64,000 nt of DNA, from assembly GCA_902598305.1 (NCBI GenBank), contig CACKBL010000003.1, forward strand, positions 62,001-126,000, read 5' to 3'. The stretch is from an uncultured Bacteroidota bacterium (GTDB taxonomy: Bacteria; Bacteroidota; Bacteroidia; Flavobacteriales; Flavobacteriaceae). Numbering within the stretch: the first letter of the stretch is position 1; every line of letters starts with the position of its first letter. Shown here in pieces: positions 44,183-53,349 of this stretch. The position numbers and the translations under genes are program-made. Under the pieces are notes generated by a model. That model made no database searches, had not been told where the DNA came from, and saw only the letters and a program-made list of their open reading frames with translations.

Positions 44183-44937
44183 CAAATAAAATAATAATAT
44201 TTCTGCTTTTTTCTCTTACAAGTTTATTTGCTCTTGATAAACCTTCTAATTCACTTTTTGAAAAAGGTAACACTCTTTATAACAAAGGAGACTATCAAAA
44301 TGCAATCGAAAGTTATTTAGGAATAATCGAAAACGGCTACCACAGCTCGGAGGTCTACTATAACCTTGGTAATGCAAATTATAAAATTGGAAATGTAGCC
44401 GAGGCAAATTTTTATTTTGAAAAAGCTAAGATGCTATCTCCAAACGACAAAATGATAATAAACAATTTGGAGTTTGCTAAAAACATGACAATGGATTCAA
44501 TTGAAACCCTTCCCCAAACTCAAATAAATATTTTTTTTAACGACCTATTAGCACTTATGACTACTGATAATTGGAGTGTACTAACCATGTTGACATTATG
44601 GATAGGATGCATTCTTTTTTTGATCTACAGTTTTAGTAAGTCTATTTTTACAAAAAGGATTTTTTTCTCATCTGGGATACTTTCATTTTTAATTTTTATA
44701 TTTTTTATTTATATAACTATTTCAAAGGATAGACAAGAAAATATTAAGAAAGGAATTATTTTTAGTAAGGAGATTGGAGTTTGGACTGAGCCCAATCAAA
44801 GAACGGAAGTTTTATTTTTTCTTCATGAGGGAACAAAATTTGAAATTACAGATGAGCTAGAAGGATGGTTAAAAATTTTAATTTCAAATGGTTCTGAGGG
44901 ATGGATAGAAAGCAATTCTACTAGATTGCTAAACTAA
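44179..44937 (+). CDS. batE: BatE, TPR and SH3 domain membrane protein
   Basis: A 252-residue protein. A signal peptide is followed by a TPR region (about 25-100; for example GDYQNAIESYLGIIENGYHS and EVYYNLGNANYKIGN). Two membrane helices lie at about 128-148 and 158-178, and the last 55 residues form an SH3-like domain (EIGVWTEPNQRTEVLFFLHE). It closes the Bat operon and overlaps the convergent cvpA-like gene by 9 bases, with no terminator hairpin. Confidence 0.9.
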   Translation: MTNKIIIFLLFSLTSLFALDKPSNSLFEKGNTLYNKGDYQNAIESYLGIIENGYHSSEVYYNLGNANYKIGNVAEANFYFEKAKMLSPNDKMIINNLEFAKNMTMDSIETLPQTQINIFFNDLLALMTTDNWSVLTMLTLWIGCILFLIYSFSKSIFTKRIFFSSGILSFLIFIFFIYITISKDRQENIKKGIIFSKEIGVWTEPNQRTEVLFFLHEGTKFEITDELEGWLKILISNGSEGWIESNSTRLLN

Positions 44938-45438
44938 TTTCTCTGGAATTTTTACCTCACTGCTTTCCAACAGTTGTAAAATATAATAACCTACATTTTT
45001 TAAAGATTCAAACATAACAGACCCATCTAAAATGTTTGATTCAAAAAACTCGAACATAAATGAAAATTGATCTACAAAAACGAACAAAAAACCAATCAAA
45101 AGAATATACTTTGAAACTCCAAAAACTCCTCCCAAAATTTTGTTTATTCCTCCAAGAGAAACCAGTTTTACAAACTTCGTTAAATTTCTTGCAAAAAAGT
45201 TAACACCAATAACGATTATGATCAATGAGGCAGTAAATATTATGATTGATGAAGGTAATTTATCATCGGTAAGAAAATACGACAATAAAGTTTCTATAAT
45301 TGGTGTAAAAGTAAGTGCTCCGAATATTCCTATAATTATTGACAATAGAGATGCAGCTTCTATAATTAAACCTCTTGTAAAACCTTTGAATAATCCATAA
45401 AATAAAACTAAGTTTATAATTATATCAAGATAATTCAT
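44929..45438 (-). CDS. CvpA family membrane protein
   Basis: A 169-residue inner-membrane protein with four or five hydrophobic helices and the CvpA pattern FYGLFKGFTRGLIIEAASLL near the N-terminus. Family members are linked to colicin V production and envelope stress tolerance in other bacteria; the role here is unknown. It is monocistronic; 134 bases separate it from the divergent pheS. Confidence 0.85.
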   Translation of the reverse strand: MNYLDIIINLVLFYGLFKGFTRGLIIEAASLLSIIIGIFGALTFTPIIETLLSYFLTDDKLPSSIIIFTASLIIIVIGVNFFARNLTKFVKLVSLGGINKILGGVFGVSKYILLIGFLFVFVDQFSFMFEFFESNILDGSVMFESLKNVGYYILQLLESSEVKIPEKLV

Positions 45439-45572
45439 AGATTAAAGATAAATAATTTCATTTCACCAAAATCAAATTTTTATTTTCAAAAAATCAATTT
45501 TAAGTGAGATTAATTTCAACCAAATAAATGTTGGAAAAATCATTTAAATATATTTAGTAATTTTAGACAACA

Positions 45573-46586
45573 ATGATTGAAATAATAAAAAAACATATTA
45601 GGGAGGTAGAAAATTTCAATGCTAAAACCAAAGAAAATTCTGAGTCGTTTAGAATAAAATACCTCGGTAAGAAAGGAATTCTTAATGAGCTCTTTAAAAA
45701 ATTTAAAGATATTGATGCAAATGAAAGGAAACTAATTGGGAAGGAGATAAATATTCTCAAATCACAAGTAAAGAAAAAAATACTTGAATTTCAATCAGAA
45801 AAAAAGGAATCGGGGAACAATTTAAATGAAGACTTATACAAACCAGGTTACCCTATAGAGTTTGGTTCGGAACACCCTTTAAATATTGTAAGAAAAAAAA
45901 TCATTGAAATTTTTGAGAAAATCGGATACTGTATTTCAGAAGGACCGGAAATAGAGGATGATTGGCATAATTTTACCGCATTAAACTTACCTAAACATCA
46001 CCCTGCAAGAGACATGCAAGATACTTTTTTCATAAAGAGAAATCCAGATATTTTATTACGCACACATACATCATCTGTTCAGATTAGGTATATGGAAAAA
46101 ACCCCTCCACCTATAAAAACTATATCTCCTGGTAGGGTTTACAGAAATGAGGATATATCTGCACGTTCACATTGTCTTTTTCATCAAGTTGAGGGGTTAT
46201 ATATTGACGAGGATGTATCCTTTGCAAATTTAAAACATACCATAGAATATTTTTGTAAATCCATGTTTGGAAAATCTCAAATCAGATTAAGACCTTCATA
46301 TTTCCCTTTCACTGAACCTAGCGCTGAAGTAGATATTTACTGGGGTCTTAAATCAGAGACTGATTATAGAATAACTAAAGGAACAGGGTGGTTAGAAATC
46401 ATGGGTTGTGGGATGGTTGATCCAAACGTTTTGAATAACTGTAATATTGATTCAGAAAAATATTCTGGCTTCGCATTTGGTATGGGGATTGAACGAATTG
46501 CAATGCTAATGTATCAAATTAGTGACATTAGATATTTTTTCCAAAATGATTTAAGATTTCTAAAACAATTTTCAAAAATAAATTAA
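45573..46586 (+). CDS. pheS: Phenylalanyl-tRNA synthetase alpha subunit
   Basis: A 337-residue class II synthetase subunit. An N-terminal tRNA-binding coiled coil (about 1-85) is followed by the catalytic core. The core has motif 2 in [20 protein letters not shown] and motif 3 in [15 protein letters not shown]. It charges phenylalanine together with PheT, which is not adjacent. Length is normal. The upstream 134 bases hold no clear TAnnTTTG box, leader peptide or attenuator-like hairpin. Confidence 0.96.
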   Translation: MIEIIKKHIREVENFNAKTKENSESFRIKYLGKKGILNELFKKFKDIDANERKLIGKEINILKSQVKKKILEFQSEKKESGNNLNEDLYKPGYPIEFGSEHPLNIVRKKIIEIFEKIGYCISEGPEIEDDWHNFTALNLPKHHPARDMQDTFFIKRNPDILLRTHTSSVQIRYMEKTPPPIKTISPGRVYRNEDISARSHCLFHQVEGLYIDEDVSFANLKHTIEYFCKSMFGKSQIRLRPSYFPFTEPSAEVDIYWGLKSETDYRITKGTGWLEIMGCGMVDPNVLNNCNIDSEKYSGFAFGMGIERIAMLMYQISDIRYFFQNDLRFLKQFSKIN

Positions 46587-46612
46587 TGTCATTGTAATTT
46601 TAAAAGTATTCT

Positions 46613-47617
46613 ATGAAAAAAAAATATATTTTAATTCTAGTATTTGGTTTTCTGATTTCGTGTTCTGAAGATAAGAAACAAAATGTTGACTTCTCAATTG
46701 TGATTCATGGAGGTGCAGGAACTATGGAAAGAGAAAAAATGTCAATGGAGAAGGAGTTAGAGTATAAAAAAAAGTTGGAAGAAGCACTAAATAAAGGATA
46801 TGAAATTTTAGAAAACAATGGAAGCAGTGAACAAGCAGTGATAGAAGCTATAAAAGTAATGGAGGATTCACCATTATTCAATGCAGGTAAAGGTGCAGTT
46901 CTTGACGAAAGGGGTGAGGCTTCTCTGGATGCCTCTTTCATGAGCGGTAAGAATTTAAATGCTGGAGCTGTTGCTGGGGTTAAAAAAATTAAAAATCCAA
47001 TAATTGCTGCATATTCTGTTATGAAAAACACTCCACAGGTATTGCTCATATCAGAAGGTGCCGATAAATTTGCAAAAGAACAAGGGCTTCATATGGTAGA
47101 TAACTCGTATTTTATTACTCAAAGAAGAAAGACTCAATTACTTAAAAATAAAAATCTGGTTCAACAAAAAAATAAAAAAGATTCATCATCTTCAATTTCT
47201 AAGTTTGGTACCGTTGGTTGTGTGGCATTAGATAAAAATGGAAATTTGTCTGCAGGGACCTCCACTGGTGGTAGGTCTAATAAAAAGTGGGGGAGAGTTG
47301 GTGATGTTCCAATTATTGGGGCAGGGAATTATGCTAACAATAACACTTGTGCTATTTCGGCTACTGGATGGGGTGAGTTTTTTATTAGAAATGTTGTAGC
47401 CCACGATATTTCCTCGTTATTAGAATATAAAAAATTAGATATAAGACAGGCGGCAAAAGTAAGCTTAGAAAAAGTGAAAAAATTAGGAGGTAGTGGAGGT
47501 GTAATTGCAATTGACAAATATGGCAATTACGCTATGGAATTTAATACTAGGGGAATGTATAGAGGTGTGAAAGATAGTAATGGTAATTTTAAAGTTTTGA
47601 TTTTTAAACATGATTAA
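46613..47617 (+). CDS. Isoaspartyl peptidase/L-asparaginase, lipoprotein
   Basis: A 334-residue Ntn-hydrolase. The lipobox is FLISCSEDK (Cys17). The substrate part opens with VIHGGAGTMEREKM, and the autocleavage nucleophile is Thr200 in KFGTVGCVALDKNG, followed by SAGTSTGGRSNKKWGRVGD. Processing would free the N-terminal chain bound to the membrane through lipid. It hydrolyses asparagine or isoaspartyl dipeptides. The gene is alone, 26 bases after pheS, and its end overlaps the CYTH gene by 4 bases. Confidence 0.92.
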   Translation: MKKKYILILVFGFLISCSEDKKQNVDFSIVIHGGAGTMEREKMSMEKELEYKKKLEEALNKGYEILENNGSSEQAVIEAIKVMEDSPLFNAGKGAVLDERGEASLDASFMSGKNLNAGAVAGVKKIKNPIIAAYSVMKNTPQVLLISEGADKFAKEQGLHMVDNSYFITQRRKTQLLKNKNLVQQKNKKDSSSSISKFGTVGCVALDKNGNLSAGTSTGGRSNKKWGRVGDVPIIGAGNYANNNTCAISATGWGEFFIRNVVAHDISSLLEYKKLDIRQAAKVSLEKVKKLGGSGGVIAIDKYGNYAMEFNTRGMYRGVKDSNGNFKVLIFKHD

Positions 47618-48102
47618 TACAGTCTAATTAAATTATTTACTTCATAGTCAGTCAATTTTGAAAGATGAGAATTATAGAAAGTCTTAACTCCAGTTACTTC
47701 CTCCCCAACCCAGTCTGGTAAATAAATTTTTTGAGATTTTGAATTTAATTCAATTTCAGCTAGTATTAGGCCCTCTAAAAAACCCTCGAAAACATCAACT
47801 TCTAAAAGTTGATTTTTATATTCTATTAAATATCTTTTCTTAAAAATGATTCTCGGTAAACTTAGTTTTAAAAGCTTAGTACCTTCAATTAAACTTATTT
47901 TTTTTTCAAATTCAAACCTACTAATTCCGCTTTTACAAGTTGGCCCCTTTATGCATAAGTAAGCTTTTTTATCAGAAATTCTAACTCTAACTGCTAGATT
48001 ATTATCCTTTGACAAATAGCCCTGCTTTATATTTATCACTTTGTGAGAAAAGGAAATAAATTTTTTTGATTTGACTTTAAATTTTCTTTCTTTTTCAATC
48101 AT
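47614..48102 (-). CDS. CYTH-domain protein
   Basis: A 162-residue protein with the defining ExExK motif at residues 3-7 (EKERKF). The CYTH tunnel-fold strands follow (for example VRVRISDKKAYLCIKGP and GLILAEIEL). Such proteins hydrolyse triphosphates or act as class IV adenylate cyclases; short single-domain forms are mostly triphosphatases. It is divergent from dinB with a 41-base gap. Confidence 0.88.
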   Translation of the reverse strand: MIEKERKFKVKSKKFISFSHKVINIKQGYLSKDNNLAVRVRISDKKAYLCIKGPTCKSGISRFEFEKKISLIEGTKLLKLSLPRIIFKKRYLIEYKNQLLEVDVFEGFLEGLILAEIELNSKSQKIYLPDWVGEEVTGVKTFYNSHLSKLTDYEVNNLIRLY

Positions 48103-48143
48103 ATATTGATATTATAAATTTTCAATATATGTAAATTTATAAA

Positions 48144-49232
48144 ATGGCTGTAACTCGAAAAATTATCCATGTTGATATGGATGCCTTTTATGCATCAGTT
48201 GAACAACTTGATAACCCATTAATTAGGAATAAACCGGTTGCAGTTGGTAGTTCTGACTCACGTGGAGTGGTCGCGGCCGCTAGTTATGAGGCTAGATATT
48301 TCGGGGTAAGAAGCGCTATGAGTAGTAAATTGGCTAAAAAGCTGTGCCCTAATTTAATATTCGCTAAACCAAGATTTGAAAGATATAAAGAGTTGTCAAA
48401 AATAATATCAAAAGTTTTTTTTTCATATACTGATTTAGTAGAAACTCTATCACTTGACGAAGCTTATCTAGATGTTACTCAAAATAAAAGAGGAATTATT
48501 TCGGCTTCAAAAACTGCAAGACTAATAAGAGAGGATATTTTTGAAAAAACAGGTTTAACTTCATCAGCCGGGATTTCTGTAAACAAATTGGTAGCTAAAA
48601 TTGCTAGTGATTACAATAAACCAAATGGTCAAAAAACAATCCCTCCTGAGGAAATTACAGCATTTATGGAGGATTTAGATGTTAGAAAGTTTCATGGTAT
48701 TGGTAAAGCAACTGCTAAAAAAATGTATCAAATAGGAATCTTTAAGGGCATTGATTTAAAAAAAAAAGGAGAAGATTTTCTAATTCAAAAGTTTGGTAAA
48801 TCTGGGAGTTACTATTTCAACGCAGCTAAAGGAATAAATTTGAGTCCGGTTTCTCCAAAAAGAAATTCAAAGTCGTTGGGTAGTGAACAAACATTCTCAA
48901 AAAACATTTCAAGTGAGATTTTTTTATTAGAAAAAATCAATACTATTTCAGATAAATTGTCGGATAGGTTAAAAAGACTTGGTATTTCAGGCAAGACAAT
49001 TACATTAAAAATAAAATATAGTGATTTTATTACTCAAACACGTTCAATCACAAAGCAGTTTTATATTTGTGAAAAAAGTTTAATTAGCAAAACATGCGAA
49101 GAACTTTTATACAAAGAAAAACTAAGGGACTCAGTAAGGTTAATTGGAATAACTGTTTCGAACTTCAAACAATTAAAAGAAAAAAAAATTATAAATAATT
49201 CAATAAAAGCTCAACTTAAAATTGATTTTTAA
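48144..49232 (+). CDS. dinB: DNA polymerase IV (Y-family)
   Basis: A 362-residue translesion polymerase. Catalytic acids are in HVDMDAFYASVEQ (Asp11, Asp13) and SLDEAYLDV (Asp105, Glu106). The thumb/HhH region includes KFHGIGKATAKKMYQIGI, and the little-finger domain follows after the linker with KSLGSEQTF. Length is normal for DinB. No lexA-like box is obvious in the 41-base upstream gap, which it shares with the divergent CYTH gene. It ends overlapping pyk by 4 bases. Confidence 0.96.
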   Translation: MAVTRKIIHVDMDAFYASVEQLDNPLIRNKPVAVGSSDSRGVVAAASYEARYFGVRSAMSSKLAKKLCPNLIFAKPRFERYKELSKIISKVFFSYTDLVETLSLDEAYLDVTQNKRGIISASKTARLIREDIFEKTGLTSSAGISVNKLVAKIASDYNKPNGQKTIPPEEITAFMEDLDVRKFHGIGKATAKKMYQIGIFKGIDLKKKGEDFLIQKFGKSGSYYFNAAKGINLSPVSPKRNSKSLGSEQTFSKNISSEIFLLEKINTISDKLSDRLKRLGISGKTITLKIKYSDFITQTRSITKQFYICEKSLISKTCEELLYKEKLRDSVRLIGITVSNFKQLKEKKIINNSIKAQLKIDF

Positions 49233-50659
49233 ATCATCGAAATTCTCAAAGTATTCACCATACCCTTTTTTTTGACGGGCATAGCTGCAAGATTAATTAA
49301 CATATCTCCTTTCTTAATAAAATTATTTTTGAGGGCTATATTATTTACTTGCACAACTGTTTTGTCAGTACTTTCAAATTTATCATAATAAAATGCTTTG
49401 ACTCCCCAAAGAAGATTTAATTGGGTTAATATCAATTCATTAGAGGTAAATACTAAGATATTTGCACTAGGTCTCCATGCTGATATTTGGAATGCGGTAT
49501 ATCCACTATTTGTTAGGGTGCATATGGCGGTGGCATCTATTTCATTTGCCATATTTGCAGCGTGGTAACATATTGACTTCGTAATGTATCGTTCACTCCT
49601 TACAGAAGGAGGTGATTGGGGTACCTTTATTAAAGGAGAATCCTCGACTGTTTTTAATATTGAAGACATTGCAGCAACTACTTTTATGGGATACTTACCG
49701 ACGGAGGTTTCTCCAGATAGCATTACCGCGTCTGCTCCATCCATTACTGAATTTGCAACATCATTTACTTCAGCTCTAGTGGGAGTTAAACTATTAATCA
49801 TACCTTCCATCATTTGAGTTGCAATAATTACTGGAATCCGAGACTTTTTTGCCTTATTTACTAGTTGTTTTTGAATTAATGGAACTTTAGCGGCCGAAAC
49901 TTCAACTCCTAAATCTCCTCTTGCAACCATGATTCCATCTGAATTTGAAATAATTTCATCTATGTTATCAAGAGCTTCAGGCTTTTCGATTTTTGATATA
50001 ATAGGTATTTTATGATTGGATTTTTCTGTAATTATTTTTTTTAATTCATTCAAGTCACTTCCATTTCTAACAAAAGAAAGGGCAATCCAATCTACTTTTT
50101 GATTTATTGAAAAAATAGCATCTTCGAGATCTTTTTCTGTTAGTGCAGGTAATGAAATTTTGGTGTTAGGCAGGTTAATTCCTTTTTTTGAAGATAGAGG
50201 TCCTCCCTGTATTACTCTGGCTTTTACATTATAAATATTATCAGTTTCTAATATCTTAAAAATTAATTTTCCATCGTCAATTAGAAGTGTTTCTCCAATT
50301 TTAACATCTTTGGCGAATCTCTTGTATTTGACATAAACTCTTTTACTATTTCCAATAAATTTTTTTTCAGAGCAAAATTTCACAATTTCATCTCTTACGA
50401 TATTTACACCTTCTTCAACATTTCCTATTCTTAATTTTGGTCCTTGTAAGTCTGCTAAAATCGAAGTGTATAAATTATTTTTTTTGTTGAGTGATCTAAT
50501 TGTAGAAATTACTTTTTCAATTTCCGAATGGTTAGCATGAGAAAAGTTTATTCTAAACACGTCAACTCCACTTAACATCATTTCTTCAATGGTAGTTGGC
50601 GAGGAACTTGACGGGCCCAACGTTGCTATAATTTTTGTTTTTCTTATTTTTTTCATCAT
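49229..50659 (-). CDS. pyk: Pyruvate kinase
   Basis: A 476-residue glycolytic enzyme turning phosphoenolpyruvate and ADP into pyruvate and ATP. It shows the N-terminal TKIIATLGPSSSSPTTI and the active-site region IPIISKIEKPEALDNIDEII, with SDGIMVARGDLGVEVSAAK. MLSGETSVGKYPI is next. The C-terminal domain is complete. It is last in the minus-strand operon acpP-fabF-IPExxxVDY-pyk and overlaps the preceding gene by 4 bases. Confidence 0.97.
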   Translation of the reverse strand: MMKKIRKTKIIATLGPSSSSPTTIEEMMLSGVDVFRINFSHANHSEIEKVISTIRSLNKKNNLYTSILADLQGPKLRIGNVEEGVNIVRDEIVKFCSEKKFIGNSKRVYVKYKRFAKDVKIGETLLIDDGKLIFKILETDNIYNVKARVIQGGPLSSKKGINLPNTKISLPALTEKDLEDAIFSINQKVDWIALSFVRNGSDLNELKKIITEKSNHKIPIISKIEKPEALDNIDEIISNSDGIMVARGDLGVEVSAAKVPLIQKQLVNKAKKSRIPVIIATQMMEGMINSLTPTRAEVNDVANSVMDGADAVMLSGETSVGKYPIKVVAAMSSILKTVEDSPLIKVPQSPPSVRSERYITKSICYHAANMANEIDATAICTLTNSGYTAFQISAWRPSANILVFTSNELILTQLNLLWGVKAFYYDKFESTDKTVVQVNNIALKNNFIKKGDMLINLAAMPVKKKGMVNTLRISMI

Positions 50660-51114
50660 TCAAAAATTAAGTTTTGAAGATTGTTTAATATTCTTTTATC
50701 AATTTCATAAACTAGCTGAATTCCTTCAATTTTTCTAATCTTCTTTACCCAATCGTTTATGATCTTGGATTTTGGAATTTTGAAGAAAAAATCCACAGAA
50801 TTAAAGGTAGGGATTAAACTTTTTTTATTCATTTCGTTTATGTTAAAAAGTAAGTTTTTTTTGGTAAAAATTTCGTCATTTTCGTAATGATTTGATATTA
50901 ATTCCCAGGTGTCTTTTGATATTTTTGATACATATTTAAATCTAGTATAAATATCACCAATAGATTTTTTTTCGGAATTATGAAGAAGGCATCCAAGATT
51001 TTTATTCAATCTATAGGCAACTAAATAGGCTTCCAAATTTGTATGAATAGCAACAACTGAAAAATCATCAATATCTTCAGGTTCTATATTTAAAAAAACT
51101 TTTTTAGTCTTCAT
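50656..51114 (-). CDS. IPExxxVDY family protein
   Basis: A 152-residue protein of a Bacteroidota family named for a short motif. Here the motif reads IPTFNSVDF near residue 108, with Thr in place of Glu and Phe in place of Tyr. The protein has no signal peptide and no known catalytic residues; function unknown. It lies between fabF and pyk with a 14-base gap to fabF. In most Flavobacteria the rnc gene stands in that gap. Confidence 0.85.
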   Translation of the reverse strand: MKTKKVFLNIEPEDIDDFSVVAIHTNLEAYLVAYRLNKNLGCLLHNSEKKSIGDIYTRFKYVSKISKDTWELISNHYENDEIFTKKNLLFNINEMNKKSLIPTFNSVDFFFKIPKSKIINDWVKKIRKIEGIQLVYEIDKRILNNLQNLIFE

Positions 51115-51128
51115 TTATGTCAGCGGTT

Positions 51129-52376
51129 TTAATCAAATTTTTTGAAAACTAAACATGCATTGTGACCACCGAACCCAAAGGTATTAGAAAGAGCTACTCT
51201 AACATTTTTTTCTTGAAATTTATTAAAAGTAAAGTTTAATTTAGGATCTATATTTTCATCTTTTGTGAAGTGATTTATTGTGGGTGGTATTTTGTTATTT
51301 TTAATAGATAAAATACAAGAAATAGCTTCAATTGCTCCAGCTGCACCTAAAAGGTGACCGGTCATTGATTTTGTTGAATTAATATTTATAGAATAAGCAT
51401 GGTTTTTAAAAACGTCAAGAACAGCTCTAGTTTCTGCGATATCTCCTAGAGGAGTTGATGTCCCATGCATATTTATATGATCAACTTCATCAATATTTAA
51501 TTTGGCATCCTGTAAACAATTTTCCATTACTTTTTTAGCCCCATTCCCTTCGGGATGTGGTGCTGTCATGTGGTGTGCATCTGCAGATAATCCACCGCCT
51601 GCCAGTTCACAATAAATTTTGGCATTTCTTTTAATTGCATGGTCCAAATCTTCTAAAACAATGCATCCTCCTCCCTCACCTAAAACAAAGCCATCTCTAT
51701 CACTATCAAAAGGACGAGATGCTTTGTCGGGCTCATTGTTTCTTGTAGATAAAGCATGCATTGCGTTAAATCCTCCTATTCCTGCACATGTGACAGCTGC
51801 TTCAGACCCACCTGCTATAATAATGTCTGCGTAACCTAATCGAATATAATTTAAACCATCTATAATTGCATTTGAGGAAGAAGCACAAGCAGAGACTGTT
51901 GTGAAATTTGGCCCCTTAAAACCGTATTTTATTGATATAAGGCCTGGTGCAATATCAGCAATTAGTTTAGGAATAAAAAATGGATTAAATCTTGGTTTTT
52001 TATTTGAGAAAAAATTTTCCATCTCATTTTGAAATGTTTCAATTCCTCCAATTCCTGCTCCCCAGATAACTCCAACTCTGTTAGAATCAAATTTTGAATT
52101 TATAAGACCTGAATCATTAATTGCCTCTTCGGAGCAGATAGTAGCATATTGTGAAAATTTATCCTGTCTTCGTATTTCCTTTTTCTCAATAAAATCAAGG
52201 ACGTCAAAATTTTTTAATTCACACGCAAACTTTGTTTTAAAATCCGATGTGTCAAAATAAGTAATTGGAGCAGAACCACTTTTACCATCTATAAGACCTT
52301 CCCAATATTCTGAAACAGAATTACCTATAGGTGTTAATGCTCCCAATCCGGTAACAACTACTCGTCTTGGATTCAT
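51129..52376 (-). CDS. fabF: Beta-ketoacyl-ACP synthase II
   Basis: A 415-residue condensing enzyme for fatty acid elongation. The catalytic Cys is in TVSACASSSNAIID (about residue 163). The catalytic His residues are in NMHGTSTPLGD and STKSMTGHLLGAAGA. It begins RRVVVTGLGALTPIGN, as expected. It lies 7 bases behind acpP, its substrate carrier. Confidence 0.97.
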   Translation of the reverse strand: MNPRRVVVTGLGALTPIGNSVSEYWEGLIDGKSGSAPITYFDTSDFKTKFACELKNFDVLDFIEKKEIRRQDKFSQYATICSEEAINDSGLINSKFDSNRVGVIWGAGIGGIETFQNEMENFFSNKKPRFNPFFIPKLIADIAPGLISIKYGFKGPNFTTVSACASSSNAIIDGLNYIRLGYADIIIAGGSEAAVTCAGIGGFNAMHALSTRNNEPDKASRPFDSDRDGFVLGEGGGCIVLEDLDHAIKRNAKIYCELAGGGLSADAHHMTAPHPEGNGAKKVMENCLQDAKLNIDEVDHINMHGTSTPLGDIAETRAVLDVFKNHAYSININSTKSMTGHLLGAAGAIEAISCILSIKNNKIPPTINHFTKDENIDPKLNFTFNKFQEKNVRVALSNTFGFGGHNACLVFKKFD

Positions 52377-52383
52377 TTAAAAA

Positions 52384-52617
52384 TTAACTAGCTTGTTCTA
52401 TATACTGAATAGCTTGGCCAACGGTTGAAATATTTTCAGCTTGGTCATCTGGAATTTGAATATCAAATTCTTTTTCAAATTCCATTATAAGTTCAACAGT
52501 GTCAAGGGAATCGGCACCAAGATCATTTGTAAAGCTAGCATCAGCAACAACTTCACCTTCATCAACACCTAATTTATCTACAATAATTGCTTTTACTCTT
52601 GAATTTATGTCAGACAT
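52384..52617 (-). CDS. acpP: Acyl carrier protein
   Basis: A 77-residue acidic carrier protein with phosphopantetheine attachment at Ser37 in [13 protein letters not shown]. It carries acyl chains for fatty acid synthesis. It is the first gene of the minus-strand operon; a 165-base gap separates it from the divergent purN. Confidence 0.97.
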   Translation of the reverse strand: MSDINSRVKAIIVDKLGVDEGEVVADASFTNDLGADSLDTVELIMEFEKEFDIQIPDDQAENISTVGQAIQYIEQAS

Positions 52618-52644
52618 AGTATTTTGGTTTTAAATTTTGTTTGT

Positions 52645-52652
52645 CAAAAATA
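52645..52652 (-). promoter_or_regulatory. Possible -7 promoter box of acpP
   Basis: On the minus strand TATTTTTG matches TAnnTTTG. It stands 27 bases before the acpP ATG. No TTTG is found at -33. Confidence 0.4.
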
Positions 52653-52782
52653 ACAAATCTTTGGACGATTTCACTTGATAATATGATTAAAATGTAATTT
52701 AAATTTCAAAAATCTATACCATAAACTTATTAAACCATTTATATTAGTATGATTTTATTTAAAAAATAATATCTATTATACA

Positions 52783-53349
52783 ATGAAAAAAGTATTGATA
52801 TTAGCATCAGGTAATGGCTCAAATGCTGCAAATATTTCTAAATTTTTAAAAAAAACTGATTCAAAAAATAAGATTAAAGTATTATGTAACGTAGAAAAAG
52901 CTGGCGTCTTTGAAAAAATGAAAAAATTAAAAATTCCTTGTATTCTGGTTCAAATAAGTAATAGTTTGTCTTTGCTTAAAGAATGTCTTAATTATCAGCC
53001 TGACTTAATAATATTGGCAGGATATTTAAAAAAAATACCTGCTGAACTAATTGTTGTTTTTAAAAAAAAAATTATAAACATACATCCTTCGCTTTTGCCA
53101 AAGTATGGTGGTAAAGGGATGTACGGTGATAATGTTCATAATCAAGTTCTAATGAACAACGAAAAAGAAACAGGAATAACCATCCATTATGTTAATGAAA
53201 AGTATGACCAAGGAGAAATTATTTTTCAAAAAAAAATTAATTTAAATAAAAATGAAACTTTAAGTACAATCAAAGCGAAAGTCAAAAGTTTGGAAATGAA
53301 GTACTTTCCAATTATAACATATCAGTTACTGTATGGAAGCAAGCATTAA
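52783..53349 (+). CDS. purN: Phosphoribosylglycinamide formyltransferase
   Basis: A 188-residue enzyme of purine synthesis that transfers a formyl group from 10-formyl-tetrahydrofolate to GAR. It has the N-terminal LILASGNGSNAANI for the ribonucleotide, the catalytic region IINIHPSLLPKYGGKGMYG, and ETGITIHYVNEKYDQGEII. The divergence from acpP is typical for Flavobacteria. It overlaps rnhA by 17 bases. Confidence 0.95.
   Translation: MKKVLILASGNGSNAANISKFLKKTDSKNKIKVLCNVEKAGVFEKMKKLKIPCILVQISNSLSLLKECLNYQPDLIILAGYLKKIPAELIVVFKKKIINIHPSLLPKYGGKGMYGDNVHNQVLMNNEKETGITIHYVNEKYDQGEIIFQKKINLNKNETLSTIKAKVKSLEMKYFPIITYQLLYGSKH

Noticed and set aside
45439-45572. Leader peptide or attenuator before pheS
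   Set aside because: No small open frame rich in Phe and no competing hairpins could be made out in this gap.
52618-52782. Small RNA or riboswitch in the largest gap (165 bases) between acpP and purN
   Set aside because: The gap is AT-rich without stable stems or conserved riboswitch cores; it most likely holds only the two divergent promoters.
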